A stretch of DNA of 64,000 bases, taken from NCBI GenBank assembly GCA_014607495.2, contig CP053148.1, positions 3,720,001-3,784,000 of the forward strand. Direction: 5' to 3'. The position numbers were made by a program, and so were the translations under genes. Positions 8,605-21,800 of this stretch are shown here, piece after piece. The notes below the pieces were generated by a model. The model was not told the origin of the DNA and did no database searches. It was given only the letters and a program-made list of their open reading frames with translations. How positions within the stretch are numbered: position 1 is the first letter of the stretch; every line of letters begins with the position of its first letter. The DNA is from Carposina sasakii. Lineage: Eukaryota > Arthropoda > Insecta > Lepidoptera > Carposinidae.

Positions 8605-11330
8605 AATATGCGACGAAAAAAACGCAAGGCATGCGTCTGAAGAACAACTTTTTATTTATTTGTTCGTCCAATAGCTTTCCAGAAATTGGTGGGAGCAGAA
8701 ATCTTTCATGAAACCTGAAAATGGCACGCTGGTTTCCGATGCAATCATTATAATAACTATACGTATTGTTTTTTAGCACTTCAATCATTTTTGTGATTTT
8801 AAAGAAAGTAAGAAAGTATTTAAACTTTTTTAAATGTACAAACAAGTCTATTTTGTGGTGTCACCATGTATGTCTCTGATGTTTTTTTTATGTAAAATAG
8901 ACAAAAGACTCGAAAAACTAGGGTTGTGAAATCGTAGTGCAAAGATTTTATTATAGTCTTTTATTTTTAACATTATTAAAGTTTTAAAAAATAATATAAA
9001 GGATTATGCTCAAATATAACCCAGATTCGTTCACAAATAAATAGAATCCCATATAACGATTTAAAATTATTAATATAGGTAGATGACAGTGGGGAGTTCT
9101 CATAACGAGTTTCACGTATTTAGGTACATTGTGCAAACAATTTTTGTTATTTTATATTTTACTTATGTGGGCAAATAAATCTGAAATTTATCCATTTACA
9201 TTCTGTATTATTGGTTCGGATTCTGGGTTATTTATTGTCAATCATGAGGTTTTATTGAGCATTCTCCTTTATTTGAATTAGGTAGATAATATTATTTACT
9301 TTATTTTGAATGAAATGTTGATATTATTAAAATTTTAGGTACTTTGTTAAATTGAAAGTACTTGTTTGTGAGCGTGTTTATATTTATTTTGTTCAGACAA
9401 TAATTTATGGGTGAACTTTGAATAATACGCATTTAGCCTTAAGAATTTAGTTGTTAGTCAAAATTTCCATTTTATTCAATTTCTGGGATATCAAAAAGGG
9501 TCATCATAGGTTTCTTTAGGGCACAGGATTTTTGCTAGTCACCACGCTGGGCAGGTGGGTTGGTGATCGCAGTGTGATTTTATAGCAGTATGTTGTCAAG
9601 ATGAGACGTGTTGCTGCCCACCTCCCGGAAACCCTTATTCGCCTTACGATACCCACGGGCAAGCATGGGGTGGTTTATTAGTTTTCATACATAAATCTTG
9701 TAATATTTTTATTTAAATAATAATTACGAAAAATCTGGGAATTATAGTTTCCAACAATCTACAGATGAAACACTAATGTTAGGGCCATTTTAACTGATTA
9801 CATTTGACCGTCCGTTTGACTCTCATGTAAAATATCGTAAGTAATGTAAAATATCCCAATATTTATCGTAATTAATTATATATATTCATGTATATTATCT
9901 TGTTAAAATAATTAAGTAGATTACTGAGATCATTTAGATCGTCCAGATACAATTATTTTTTTATTAATCGTATACATATAAGAAGTTAGTTAATTTTAAA
10001 TAAGCAAAAATAAAGTGTATGTTGTATATACGATTTTATTTTCCGCAGTTCCCTAATATTTACATGCAGCTACACTTTTATCGCTAGTGGAATATTTACA
10101 GAAATAATGAATTTAGACCGTCCATACTTTGGTCTATCTAAATGAAAGAGTACATATCTCTAGAGTCTATCTCTCCGGTGTAGCGGTGCCGTCATATAGA
10201 GTGTAACAAAAGAGGCATGACATGATATGCAGTCGTGCAAACGTAAAAAGACTGACATAATTACGGTGTTGATACGTTAAAGTTTCTCCAAGACAGCTAT
10301 ATGACATGACGGTTATCCTAGGAAACCAAAGCTCAACGCATCATCGACTCTATCATCGATTCACAACCGATTAATGTTAACTGCGACCGATGATACGCGA
10401 CGAATTTTCCGTACATTTAAAACTGAAAAATAACGCCTTGCCCTAAAATCAGCTACATTTCTGAAATCCACATGGACAGATACGCGGTACACGGCCAGCA
10501 TTATAAAATTAGGGAATATTGAATAAGCAAACAATGACATAATAAGCCGTGATTAAAAACTGACTAGCAGTCACAAAGGCAACCCCCAAGTCAGGCGCAC
10601 AAAGGGTAATCCATGCAAGTGGCCCCGAAACGAGGAATAATAGGCACCTCCCCTCGCCGCGGGGTGGCGCGACGATCACCAATGACGCCGAGGGCATTTA
10701 TCTGGTGCATGACAGTTGTCGTGTCACGACAGATTTAAAGATGGCACCCTGATTTATTAAAGGCTATCAATAATTTTATTGGTATTAATTTTTAGTTTGA
10801 CTTACTTAATTATTTTTAATGTGTTATGAATTTTATTTTCTATAAAATATTATAGGTACATTATTTTTATATTAGGTATTTACATACATAATATATACAG
10901 TACACACAGCTGTTTTCCCGAAATAGGGTAGCTAAAACTTCTGGATATGGTTTCCACAGACACGTTATGCATTGCTGATATAAATGATCAGTTATAGGAG
11001 AATATTTTAGTTTATAACATAGACACAAATTAAGTTCTATTAGTACCTAATACTAATTTAATGTACCTATGATTTTAAGGCCTTTCCCGGTAGTAAAAAA
11101 ACTATCACTTGAATAAATGAAAAAGCAGAAGAAAGCGATTCGTCGAAAGCGAAAGATAGAATCAAAAATGCTCACATTGCTAATGACGACTCTATTCCGC
11201 TAAATGCGTCATAAAATCAGGCCGCAAAATAAATCTAAATCTGTCAAAATTGTCTCATCAAACGATCATGTACTACAAAAAAAGTCCATTCATGGGTTTC
11301 GTGTTACGTCGGAATGAGCATGAGCTTATC
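8605..11330. other. Intergenic stretch between the Ras-like gene and the tll 5' region
   Basis: No gene was recognised. It holds a partial retroposon copy at about 9537-9682 and a family X fragment at about 10905-11000. It also contains an unusually GC-rich, non-repetitive patch at about 10560-10740 that could be regulatory. The remainder is AT-rich and unassigned. Confidence 0.5.
9537..9682 (-). mobile_element. Retroposon family R, truncated copy
   Basis: It carries the family blocks 'agtcaccacgctgggcagg', 'gctgcccacctcccgg' and 'gatacccacgggca'. The trinucleotide-tail end is missing. Fuller copies are at 24843-25073, 34000-34258, 53028-53285 and 55525-55790. Confidence 0.75.
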
Positions 11331-11480
11331 ATTTAGGGCCGGCATCCCCTCGCTTCACCCCCTTTCATCCCCTGTGCTGGAGCCTGCGCGTGCGTCACTC
11401 TATCGTACAACTTTGACGTAAGCGCTGACGAAGCGCATAGTGAAATTGTGTAGTTTGACCAGTGAAAAGTGATAATAAAC
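11330..11480 (+). promoter_or_regulatory. Candidate tll promoter / 5'UTR exon
   Basis: This GC-rich, non-repetitive block in AT-rich surroundings ends at a consensus donor (AAC|GTAAGT, 11481). The tll start-codon exon has an upstream acceptor at 18851-18854, so at least one 5' untranslated exon must exist. This block is one candidate, 7.4 kb upstream. No TATA box or clear initiator was found, and the link is inference. Confidence 0.3.
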
Positions 11481-12174
11481 GTAAGTAACGGTGTTTATAT
11501 TTTTAAGCTGTGCGATTTTATGCGAAAGTTGGTTTGGGTTTTAATGCGAATTTTATTAACTTTTTTCAAATTCTAGTTTGTAAATAGGTACCGACTTAGG
11601 TTTTTAAGTTGTTTCCACAACTTTTCTTATGCTTTTGCATTTGTATAATTTATTTATTTCTATATTTATGTTATGAATTTAGTACTTACACATACTCGTA
11701 TAAATAACACATGGAATAAATATTATATTATAAGTGGTTTTAAAAACCTACCCTAAATTAAATGTACTTACGTAGATTAGATAGATTATATTAGTTTAAC
11801 GTACCTAGCTATTTTATGTCGGTTGTAGGTATCTTATAATTAAACAACATCCATCTATGTGGAAATATTGCTTAATAAAAATATTGTTTGAAAAAATTAG
11901 GTAAACATATTAAGCATTTGTTTGTTTTAAGCTGTACCTACCAATGACTGTCGGTTTTAGTAATATCTAAATACTCGTCATCCTAGTCCGACCTTAAACT
12001 TATTTCCATATAATATGACGCTTCCCTCTATAGAAGAGAATAACTATAGGGAAACTTCTCTCACACCTCGGAGTAAAATTATGACGTCTCTACTTTTTGC
12101 TTAGAATAATGATTCGCTCCTGAGCAAAGACCAATCATTAATCTAAGACTTTTTGGTTATGATTTATGATTAGC

Positions 12175-12570
12175 TAATGCACGTCCGCGTGGACTACTGA
12201 AAAAAACAAAATGTAAAAAAATTCGCATTACATATTTTACCGGAATTAAAAGTACCGGATGCCTTCCTTATGCTCTAGAGTACCTGTATGTACAGTGTAC
12301 ACCAAATATTCATTAGTAATTTTTGCGTGAAAACGCGACGGACATAGGGACAAACAGAATTATTTTCATTGTTTGTAAGTATGGATGGATGTTTGTCGCT
12401 TTCACGTAAAAACGGCTGGAGCGATTATATTAAAATTTGGTATGGAGTTAGCTGACACCCAGGATTGACACATAGGCTACTTCTTATCCCAGGAAAATGT
12501 TTTTATCCGGGATAATTTCGACATTTTGTTTTTTCTGCAGTCCACGCGGAAGAAGTCGCGGGCGTCCACT
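12175..12570. repeat. Two family Z copies facing each other
   Basis: One copy starts at 'cgcgtggactactga' (about 12187) and the second ends at 'ctgcagtccacgcgg' (about 12552). They are in opposite orientations with 'acgcgacggacatagggac' and 'ttcacgtaaaaacggctgg' between them. Candidate retroelement fragments. Confidence 0.5.
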
Positions 12571-12875
12571 TTTAAAATATTGGTAATCATTGTGTTTTAA
12601 AGTTGGTACCTATATGTACCTATGTATTTAGATTTACCTAACCGAGCTAATGTAACCGGCCGGCGCGGCGGCGGCGGCAACGGCGGATAACAGAGATACG
12701 AGTAGGTACGTCGAATATTTTCTCAATTTTAAATAAATAAACCTTTTCAGAGAAAATTTACTCTATTAGAAAAATAGTGAATACATACCACAGAGTAATA
12801 GTCAGTAGAAGTCTGTGGTGTATACTTATAGATTCTATACTATAACTATTTAATAAGTTCTGCATATTTGGTAGT

Positions 12876-13200
12876 AGCCACCCTTAATGAAGGGTACATA
12901 CTCTATACTCGTACATCAAATAAAGTAAGTTTATGCCAAAAAAATGCGGGAAACGATGTAATTTTTTTTAGAAAAAAAATAATTAATTACTTGATCGGGC
13001 GAAATAGTCTCCAGTGTTTATGCTAGTTTTTTCATAGACAGATATTAATTATTTCCCGTGTAAAAATCTTGCTATGCGCGTCTATGTGCATTTATGTAGA
13101 AAAACAGTCTATTCACTCAATTTTGGACCGTAATATCTTGGGAACCAGACACTTCCCAGGTATGCTTCCATGGAGACAAATGATCGTGATGATGAGGAGA
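12876..13200. repeat. Dispersed repeat family Y copy
   Basis: It runs from 'ccacccttaatgaagggta' to 'gcttccatggagacaaatg', reverse of the copy at 7378-7700. It ends next to 'tcgtgatgatgaggagattc', as other copies do. Confidence 0.65.
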
Positions 13201-13581
13201 TTCCGTAGTTTTCGGGAACGTTGACGACCAAAAATCGCCCTATATATCTATATAATATGTAAGTACTTACCTACTTAAATATCTACTAGTGGACGCCCGT
13301 GGGATGATATGTAAAATAAGAAGAAAATGAGTGAAATAATGCGAACAAATGAAAATGTTTATATCTATAAATTAATAAATCCATTATCTCCAGTCTAAAC
13401 TAATGAGTTTATTTTTCAAAGCGGTTAATTTATTGCATATGGAGACGATATGCCTCGGGCATGAAACACGGAGGCAGATAAAATATAATCCGAGGAGTTA
13501 AGAACACACGTCAAAGGTAGGCATTTATATATATGTTAGTAGGTACTTATATTTGAAAGTAGTCTAGACTTAGTTAGATAT

Positions 13582-13846
13582 ATAGGGTATAACAAAAGGC
13601 GTATGTTAAGCGAAAAGCTATGTAAATAGCCCACTATAGACAACCTATGTCCAAAATTTCAGATTCAAATTCACATTTTTATTTTTCCAGATAGTATGAA
13701 GAATTCCGAAACAACTCAGGAATGTCCATACAATCTTGAAAAATAAAAATGTGATTTCGAGTCTCAAATTTTGGAAATAGGTTCTCTATAGTTGGCTATT
13801 TACATAGCTTTCGCTTAACATACCCTTTCTGTTACACCCTGTATAC
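13582..13846. mobile_element. Complete foldback MITE family A
   Basis: The left arm begins ATAGGGTATAACAAAAGGC and the right arm ends with the complement of ATACAGGGTGTAACAGAAAG. The arms stay complementary for roughly 100 bp each (shared GTATGTTAAGCGAAA, CTATGTAAATAG, CAAAATTT). Nearly the whole element is one hairpin with no coding capacity. A half copy lies at 1342-1475. Confidence 0.8.
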
Positions 13847-14049
13847 CGCTGTGTTCCCGATATGGGGTTGCTGCGGATCATAAAAGAGATCGCACAGTCA
13901 CGTTTCCATATCGGGGACAGATGTAAATGATCAAGTTGATAGCTTATCGCCTAAGAGACTGGCGATAAGCTAGCAACTTGACGGGTTCCTCAATCGACTT
14001 GTACAGAATGAAACGCAGCTAATGTATTCGAGTGAAGACCCGCATCAGC

Positions 14050-17000
14050 ACAAAACTAAATAATTTTGTTTGAATATCAATAGAGGAACATAGAAGACCA
14101 ACCAACCTACCTACACACATAAATGTACACACACGTTAACATGTACGTTATTTTATTCGCTCTTTTAAAATAATGAAAATAGGTGTGCATAAGTCGTCTC
14201 TGTAAAATTTGTCGAGGAAATGCTAATTTCTCATGGGATGAAAACAACATGTATACACATACCTAGTCTAACCAACAAAGGTTTGCGCTCTTTTTAACGT
14301 AAATGATAGTTAACACCTACATCTTTACATCATTGCCTGGAAGGCAGATTCAGTGGTGTAAAGCTTGATGAAAAAGCGCTTCTGTATATAGGTATTACTC
14401 AGTAGACCGAGAACTGATTGAAGCTTCGGGTAAAAATATAATGAGGCACTTTCAACTATAATTCAACACTTTTTCCAGTTGTACACTAATATGCGAAATA
14501 CAGACCTGGCTTAAGGGTTAGATCCCAACCTTAGAGATGAGGTTTAGTACCTACTCAACTAGTGGAGTTTCACAGCTATATAGATGATTTGAGTTGAATT
14601 TTAGTGAGTCTTAAATTGTAGGCATAATAAAATTTAAACTGAAAGAGATCCTACTACTTCAGCCGATACATTAGATTATTTTTTTTATTATCGGATATTT
14701 TTTTCTTAAAGACAATATTTTAGGAAATAAATACAGAGAAAAAGCTAACAAGTAAAAAAATATAAAATGTAGGAAGAGAAAAGGGACCACATTTGTTAGA
14801 GTTAAATAAAAAAATATGGGAGTTTTTTATGGAAATTTTGTTTATTTCTACTAATTTTGTTTCTCTCGACATTGTATAACGTGTAAATGGTAACTATATA
14901 TCCGCATGTAGCTATGAGATAAGTATTGTCCTCATCATTGTCATTTTAGCCATGAGAATTCCACAGATAAACATAGAATGGAATAGTTTTTTATTTCATA
15001 CATAAACATAAGCTTCCGCTACACCTACTGAGTACCGAACAAGTCCGAAAAGTGTAGCATCTCATCACCTCTTGTATGCGCAGAATGCACCTCCATCTAG
15101 GTATGCGTCGGACAAAGGGTTATCGGGATGTATCAAAGAAATTAATCCATTAGTGCACTTCCCTTCGAGCCTGGTATTTGTGCTTCAGTAAATATTCACG
15201 ATATAAAACAAGATTTCATCCAAGAACTGTAAGTACTGTTGCCTTATGGGAAATTTCCATATTGGATATTAAAATAAATTTGCAGATAATTTGACTTACA
15301 TTTTTTTACTGTGGACTAAAGGGCGCCTGAAATATTGTCCGTGTAAACTTAAGAATTCCTGTTTTTCCTGTTTCCGTAGAAATTTCGGAAAATCCTTTCT
15401 AAGCAGAAGCCCACACTATACGAAGAACACACCCTTCAAGTTAAGATCTCCAAGATCAGCGGTTTAGGATGTGAGGCATTCAGAACTAAGTAGGTATTTT
15501 ATGTATTTTCTTATAATAAATTTAACATACAATCTGCGATTTTCATCTGTAGTATTTTAATGGGCCATTAACGTTATTGGGTACTGATACTCATGTACCA
15601 ATCACCTAAATAATTTCTATTCGAGTTCTAAAGGGATGAATTTTGTAGGACGGAGTATTTTCAGACTATGATGACGGATTTTTCTGAACAGTTTATACAA
15701 TGCTATGTTCCCGAAATGGGGTAGTCAAAACTGCATGATCATAAAGGAGATACATTTATGTCCAAAAAAATTAATAATGTGCTAATTGGGGACTTCAAGT
15801 TGCAATTATACGACCACTTTTTTCGGTATAAAAACTAAAACTACGAACTACGGACTGCCTGTGTACCAAATAGTTTCGGCTTGAAAGCGCGACAGATAGT
15901 CACTGTCGCATTTATAATATTATTAGGGATTTTATTAAAAGACACGCCCATTAAATATACCCAATCTTGGGCAGAAGAAGAGTTCCACTTGCACACCCAT
16001 TGGAGGTTGTGTCTGCAAATGTAGTGTAAAAAGTCAGTACCAAGGACCTCACAAGCTTCACAGCGGGTGGGCTCCGGTGTCAACAATCTCTCCGACGTCA
16101 TGCGGGTTTACTTGTTCCATAAATGTCATATACGTAATATCTATGACGCTATGAAAGTAAAGTATATTTCCGTATGTTTGTCGCCGTAAACTATAACATC
16201 AAATACAAGAGATAATAGAGAAACATACAAGAATGTGGGATCAGTATTACGGTGAACAGTGGGATAAGGATACAATTATGTGTTTTTGCAATTCTCGATA
16301 TTTCTACAGACCTGTGTGTATGTATCTTGTATATCTACAGAATAGTATGTACGTGAATACAGTGGTGTAAGCACGAACTTTTTTACGCGGCGTAACGCTA
16401 GCGACTCGCTAATCTAAAATCTATGTGATTTGACAGTTTGACGATAGCGTTATGGACTATCGAGAGGTTCGTGCTTACCCCTCAGATAGATACATAAGTA
16501 CGAAAAAAATTGCTTTATGTAGAGCAAATAAAACCAAATACACACCTATATAAAGTCTCAACTTTATTATAGGTAAACTTTAGTTAAGGATTTTATGATA
16601 ATGAGACTCTACATTATTATAGAGCAAGGGTAAGTACGTAAGGACTATTAAATAGCGTAAACGCCTTACACTTTGTTTCTATTACCATTACGAGTAGTAT
16701 GACATGAAGATATTTTGCCTGATTTACAATATTTATCTGTTACTCTTGTTAAAACCATTTTAGCTAATATACCTATCCATTATCAAAGACCTATTAATAC
16801 CAATGTTTTTAACAAATATTTTATTGATTGGTATATTTAGTAACATGATAATAGATAGGATTTAGGTGTATTTAATTTTGTGTGTTATATTGCGAAATGA
16901 GAATACCTTAAAATATGTTTATAGGTTTTACAAAATTAATCGCCTACCGATATATAATTGCTAGCGTTAAATTATTTTGGAATTGAAACCTATAACTTGT

Positions 17001-18850
17001 TAATGTAATTTTCTAATGCATTTTTCACTTACTTGTGAAGTCGTTAAAGTTAGCGATTAATGTTTTTCGGACACGCTTGTTGAAAGTTAATTTTCACTTG
17101 TTTACGACAAAACTGACTAGTTCCTGTAATACGGCTGCGCTTACTTACATGAGCTCCCGTGGCAGGTAAGTTTTTTAAATTGTATTTTTAGTATGTATAT
17201 CAGAAATAAACAATTATAGGAAAATGTTTATTTCTGATTATCTTGTATCTGATTTACTCGTATCTACAATTATTTATTTCTCCCACTCATGTATTCCTAT
17301 TAAATATACACTGAAACAAATATTATGTACGAGTAACATCATTATCGAAGCAAAAACGCGGATTCCTCAACTCACCTCAAAATGCCTCACCGTTTTGCAT
17401 CGTCTCAATAGAAAAGCTACCGACATTCGAAGTTATTATCGAAAGCTATTGTATAGGGCCGCCATTGTCCGCTCCTATCCCGGATTATCCCGGGCTAATT
17501 ACCTGTTTTGCGAAACCGTAATTATTGCGGCCATAGAGATAGTTCTATACTTGACCGACAAACAAACAATGGGAGAGAAATTCTGGCTACCAACTTCGCC
17601 TAGCTTTGTCAGCAAACACTTTTTCGCTTGTTTCACGGGCTCCATTTTGGTAAATGTTTTGTTGGTTTTTTGAGCTTCCTTGACAAACAAGTGGCTTGTG
17701 GTGTTGCTTTCTTCTTTTCTTTTGTATACAGATGACGGTGGCTAGGTTTTTGAATTGGGTGGTAATGATGTGATAGTCATTGCTGGCAAATAGTCGGTTT
17801 GGGAATATTGTGCTCAAGCATTCAAAGATCTATCGATCGACACAATACATAGTTTTAGTATTTTTAGTGCTTATAACAATTAACATATAATTTCAGGAAA
17901 TAAAAAATATTATTTTATTATACATATAGAGGAATTTATTTCGTGAGATAGGTAAGTAAAGCTAACTTTATAACTCTTACGGAACGCAAATCGTGTCTTT
18001 CGACGAAACTAGACCTTTCTATTACACAGTGGAAAAAATATTACTTTCAATGGAAATATTTAACAGACATGAGACCGAAAGTTAGCAACAACCAAACCTA
18101 CAATACCACAATTAAACTTAAAGCTGCGGTCACACGATCGAGTGTTTCATAACAAGGGGAAAATTGCAAGTGTTTCAATGAAATTTAAATGTACTAAACG
18201 AAACCCCTCGATAGCACTTCGATGGTCGATTGCTAACGTTCAATAAGAACAATACAGCTATTAAAAGCTGGAGTGCCACTAACTTTTGTGCCAAAAAGAT
18301 GTCAGCCACCAAGTTACTAGTAACAATACGTAGCTACGAGTTTTTAATCTGCGACAATGCCTTATTCTTCATTGTTGCGGTTTTACTTGGGCGATTCTTT
18401 TTGAGCATTCTGAATGTGGAGTGCTTTTGAGTACGTCTTGAGGACTATGACGAGAAATCGCACGATGTGTGAGAAATGCTGTGCGCGAGTTATTAATTAG
18501 ATTTTTTAAAACTGTATGCGTAGATATATCTGTTTTTAACCGACTTCAAAAAAAGGAGGAGGTTCTCAATTCGTCTGTATGTATAATTTTTTTTTTAATG
18601 TTATTATTGGACTTTTTAAATTTAGCTATGTGTAGGTACGTACTTTTAGAATAGCAGAATCTTGATCACAAGTTCATACCTCAACTTCAAGTGGTTTTGA
18701 ATATAATAAATATTAATTTTATATTTAATTTATAAAATTATATTTTATGTAACATTTAATACTACTATAAGTTGAGGTCTGATCTTGTGATTAAGATCTT
18801 GTATGTTTGAATATGTACTTTGTATTGTACAATACTTTTATTCACTTGTT
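14050..18850. other. Intergenic stretch or first intron upstream of tll
   Basis: No gene was recognised. Short fragments of repeat family X occur near 15700-15760. Around 18538-18570 there is a common insect repeat word (CCGACTTCAAAAAAAGGAGG). Segments such as 17330-17560 look non-repetitive and of mixed base composition, so tll enhancers could lie here. Open frames at 15841-16101 (minus) and 17224-17673 (plus) show no recognisable domain and are not called as genes. Confidence 0.45.
18655..18806. repeat. Imperfect foldback repeat just upstream of the tll start exon
   Basis: 'cttgatcacaag...acctcaacttc' near 18660-18690 is mirrored by 'aagttgaggtctgatcttgtgattaag' near 18770-18797. The centre is pure AT. 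It looks like a small MITE. Confidence 0.55.
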
Positions 18851-18854
18851 ACAG

Positions 18855-18890
18855 GTATTATGAAAGAGCTAAAGTCGCACTGGTGACAGT
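18855..18890 (+). promoter_or_regulatory. tll: 5'UTR part of the tll start exon
   Basis: Exon start is inferred from the acceptor ...TGTTACAG|GTATTA. The 36 bases before the ATG have no upstream ATG in frame that would extend the protein through conserved sequence. Confidence 0.6.
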
Positions 18891-21800
18891 ATGAATCTAC
18901 AATCCCTAGCGCCTTCCTCAAGTAAGTAAATATATTGAAGAACCTAGATGAAATAGTAGGTACCTAAAAGTATATGCATAGGCTACTAATCTTCTATATC
19001 TATACCTAACATAAAAATGAACCGCTAATTATGTTGCTAAGCGCGGATCTCGAGAACAGCTAAACCGATATCCCTAATTCTTTTTTTAGCGTATGTATTC
19101 CTTGAAGTACAAGGATGGTTTTTATGGAAAGAAAAATTTAAAATCTGCCTGAAACGGTCTAAAAACAACTTTTCTATAGCGACCGCCCACGACTGGTCAG
19201 CACCCACAAACATATTAAATTTATATTAAAAAGTAACGGACACGCAAAAATCAGCTAGTTTTAGATTATGTTTATAAAATACTGGTTAACGCACCGAAAT
19301 TAATCGTTATTTTATCACCTAAATATTAGCGGACAACCTGTGTCCGCTCCTAATTACCATGATCGAAGGTGGGGTGAGTGGGGTCGCGGGCCACGTGTTT
19401 GTTCCCACGGGCGCATCTGCGCACCCCATCATCACCAATTACGTACCTACAGATAGTAAAACTTAGACAATGATATCCCATTCGATATAGTATCTCGTTT
19501 TTAAGATTTCCAATATTTTTAATTTGAAATCTATCTGATTGTCGTCATCTTGTTTTAATTTTATTTTTGTTTCCTTCATGACACTCGCATAACTATAGAA
19601 CAAATAGATAAACATAGGAATCATAAAAATTGGCCCACGCGTTATGACTTGCCACAAAGGGACAAACATAATATGTAGACTAATAATTTTATATAATAAC
19701 CAATCGCATCGTGACCTGGGAAAAATTAGGAAAATTTTGACGGTATTGTCGTTATGAGAACGTGACAGAATAGAATGGCAGTTTTCAATTAGAAATATTT
19801 TTGTTCCATTTTTGGACAAGCTCTACTCATTGCCTTCGCATTGTTTACGATTCCACCTATATGAGGGCCACTGATAGATATCTAATTAACGTACTCGTAT
19901 TTGATAGGGTTATCGCGATTTGAAAATACTTGAACAAAGAGACAAATTTTATTATCATTATTTGAGTATTATGAAATAGAAGCATGTATTTACTAGCATG
20001 AAAACTATATACGAGTATTGTAGCCCTAAAAAAAACTTACGTAAACTTGTCTAAAATATTGACCCGGTAGCTTAGTGGTTAGAGCGGCTGGCACGGTTTG
20101 CAGTGGTCGTGGGTCCGATTCCCACTCGGATGAAGAATATTTTCCATTTTCTTTATTAATAATTTTATAATATATAATATCTTGTCTAAGATAAATTTAT
20201 AAAAACACTTCTCCATGAATATAATCCGTTAGGATATGGTTGATTGTTTCATCTTTAAACATTGTGCTGAGGGATTCAGCTTTGTTTGCCGAGATTTGGC
20301 TAGTGTATAGCTCGTCGTCGTCGTCGTCAGCCTATTGCAGTCCCTGCTGGACGTAGGCCTCCCCCAGTGTACGCCACATGGCTCGATCTCCCGTTTTTGC
20401 CATCCAGTCACTACCAGCCGTCCTCTTTAAGTCATCGGTCCATCGGTGTATAGCTATCGGGATGAAAAATAACGTTGCCAATATTTAATTTAGAAAAGAG
20501 AGGGTAAAATTCGTCATCCGAGTAATTGACCCGGTAGCTTAGTGGTTAGAGCGGCTGGCACAGTTTGCAGTGGTCGTGGGTTCGATTCCCACTCGGGTGA
20601 AGAATTTTTTCCATTTTCTTTATTAATAATTTTATGAAATATTTAACTGAAAAATAAAGCTTAAAAGCATATTAAGAGGTTACACGTGGTTACTAGGTTA
20701 GTTATCAATGTCGTTCAAGTAAAATTCTATTGCAGAGGCTTTCTGTACTCGTATCATCGCGATATTGGTCAAGTAGGACTAAAAGTCATATCAAACAACA
20801 ATTTTGACGTTACAAATTGCTATTATTATGCACAGTATCATCCTAATTGCTATCATCGCCCATCTACAGGTCGGATCCACGTACGGAAGCAATTTGATGA
20901 TTATTAATGTGGGAACCATCGACAACTAGATCACCATCCCATCGCTCTCATGGAAAGTGTTTAAAAGCCATGCAATTTATTATCAGCTTTTTATGATTGG
21001 GGGCCTGTAGATCTAATTGGCCGGTAGTTTTGACATCGGGAGCGCATCACGCGATGCGCCCGCGCAGCTGACGGTTCTCAGCGTTTAGTTAGAGATCTGG
21101 GGGTTCGCAAACAATATTTACATGCAACGTGATCTGACTATTTTTGAAATAATATTACCAGTCAAGCTTTTTAGGGTTGTGTCGAAATTAACCGTAAGTA
21201 TATTACAGTTGTGCTGATTATAAGGAATATTTATGCTTAATATAATACGAGTAGTATTGTTTGCACCACATTTTGAAACCGTATTAATATTTTTGGACCA
21301 ACAATACCAAAGAAGTATTTTAGAAATCGTATAAATGTATTTATATAAATGGCTTTTAAATGTATAAGTTAAATGTTCATTTAGATATATCCGGGAATAT
21401 CATACCTACCCTCTGGAGCTCCTCTCAAGACCCGAAATAATGGCGGTTTCATTAAGTTATGAGACGATTAATCTCAAATCAAGATTACTCCTCACAAAAG
21501 CCCGGTGCGCCCTTCAGAAAGCATATCCTCGATCAACAAGTTATTTAGCCATTAAATCTCTCAGACCTGCCATTATCTATTGTCAATGGCCGTTTTATTT
21601 CAATCCAAATTGTTCCCAAACCCCACTTCTTGGCTTTATGCTTCCCATTGTCTCTGGTCGGCAGTTTTGAGTTTTTTGGAAGCATTCGACACCGCGCTTC
21701 CTGTGCAAGTGTAGGCATTCATGTGAGTTCAAATGGGATGTGTTATTGAATAGATGTGCCTTTGTGCCTTCTCGACTGGTCCTGGAGGTGTACTAATAAA

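Noticed and set aside
15841..16101. 86-codon minus-strand frame with several cysteines
   Set aside because: Cysteine spacing does not fit a known zinc finger, and there is no supporting context.
17224..17673. 149-codon open frame, plus strand
   Set aside because: Starts inside AT-rich DNA, shows no domain, no splice context and no match to any family I recognise; a similar-length frame overlaps on the other strand.
19463..19819. 118-codon open frame, minus strand, within the tll intron
   Set aside because: Composition is like the AT-rich intron and no motif is visible.
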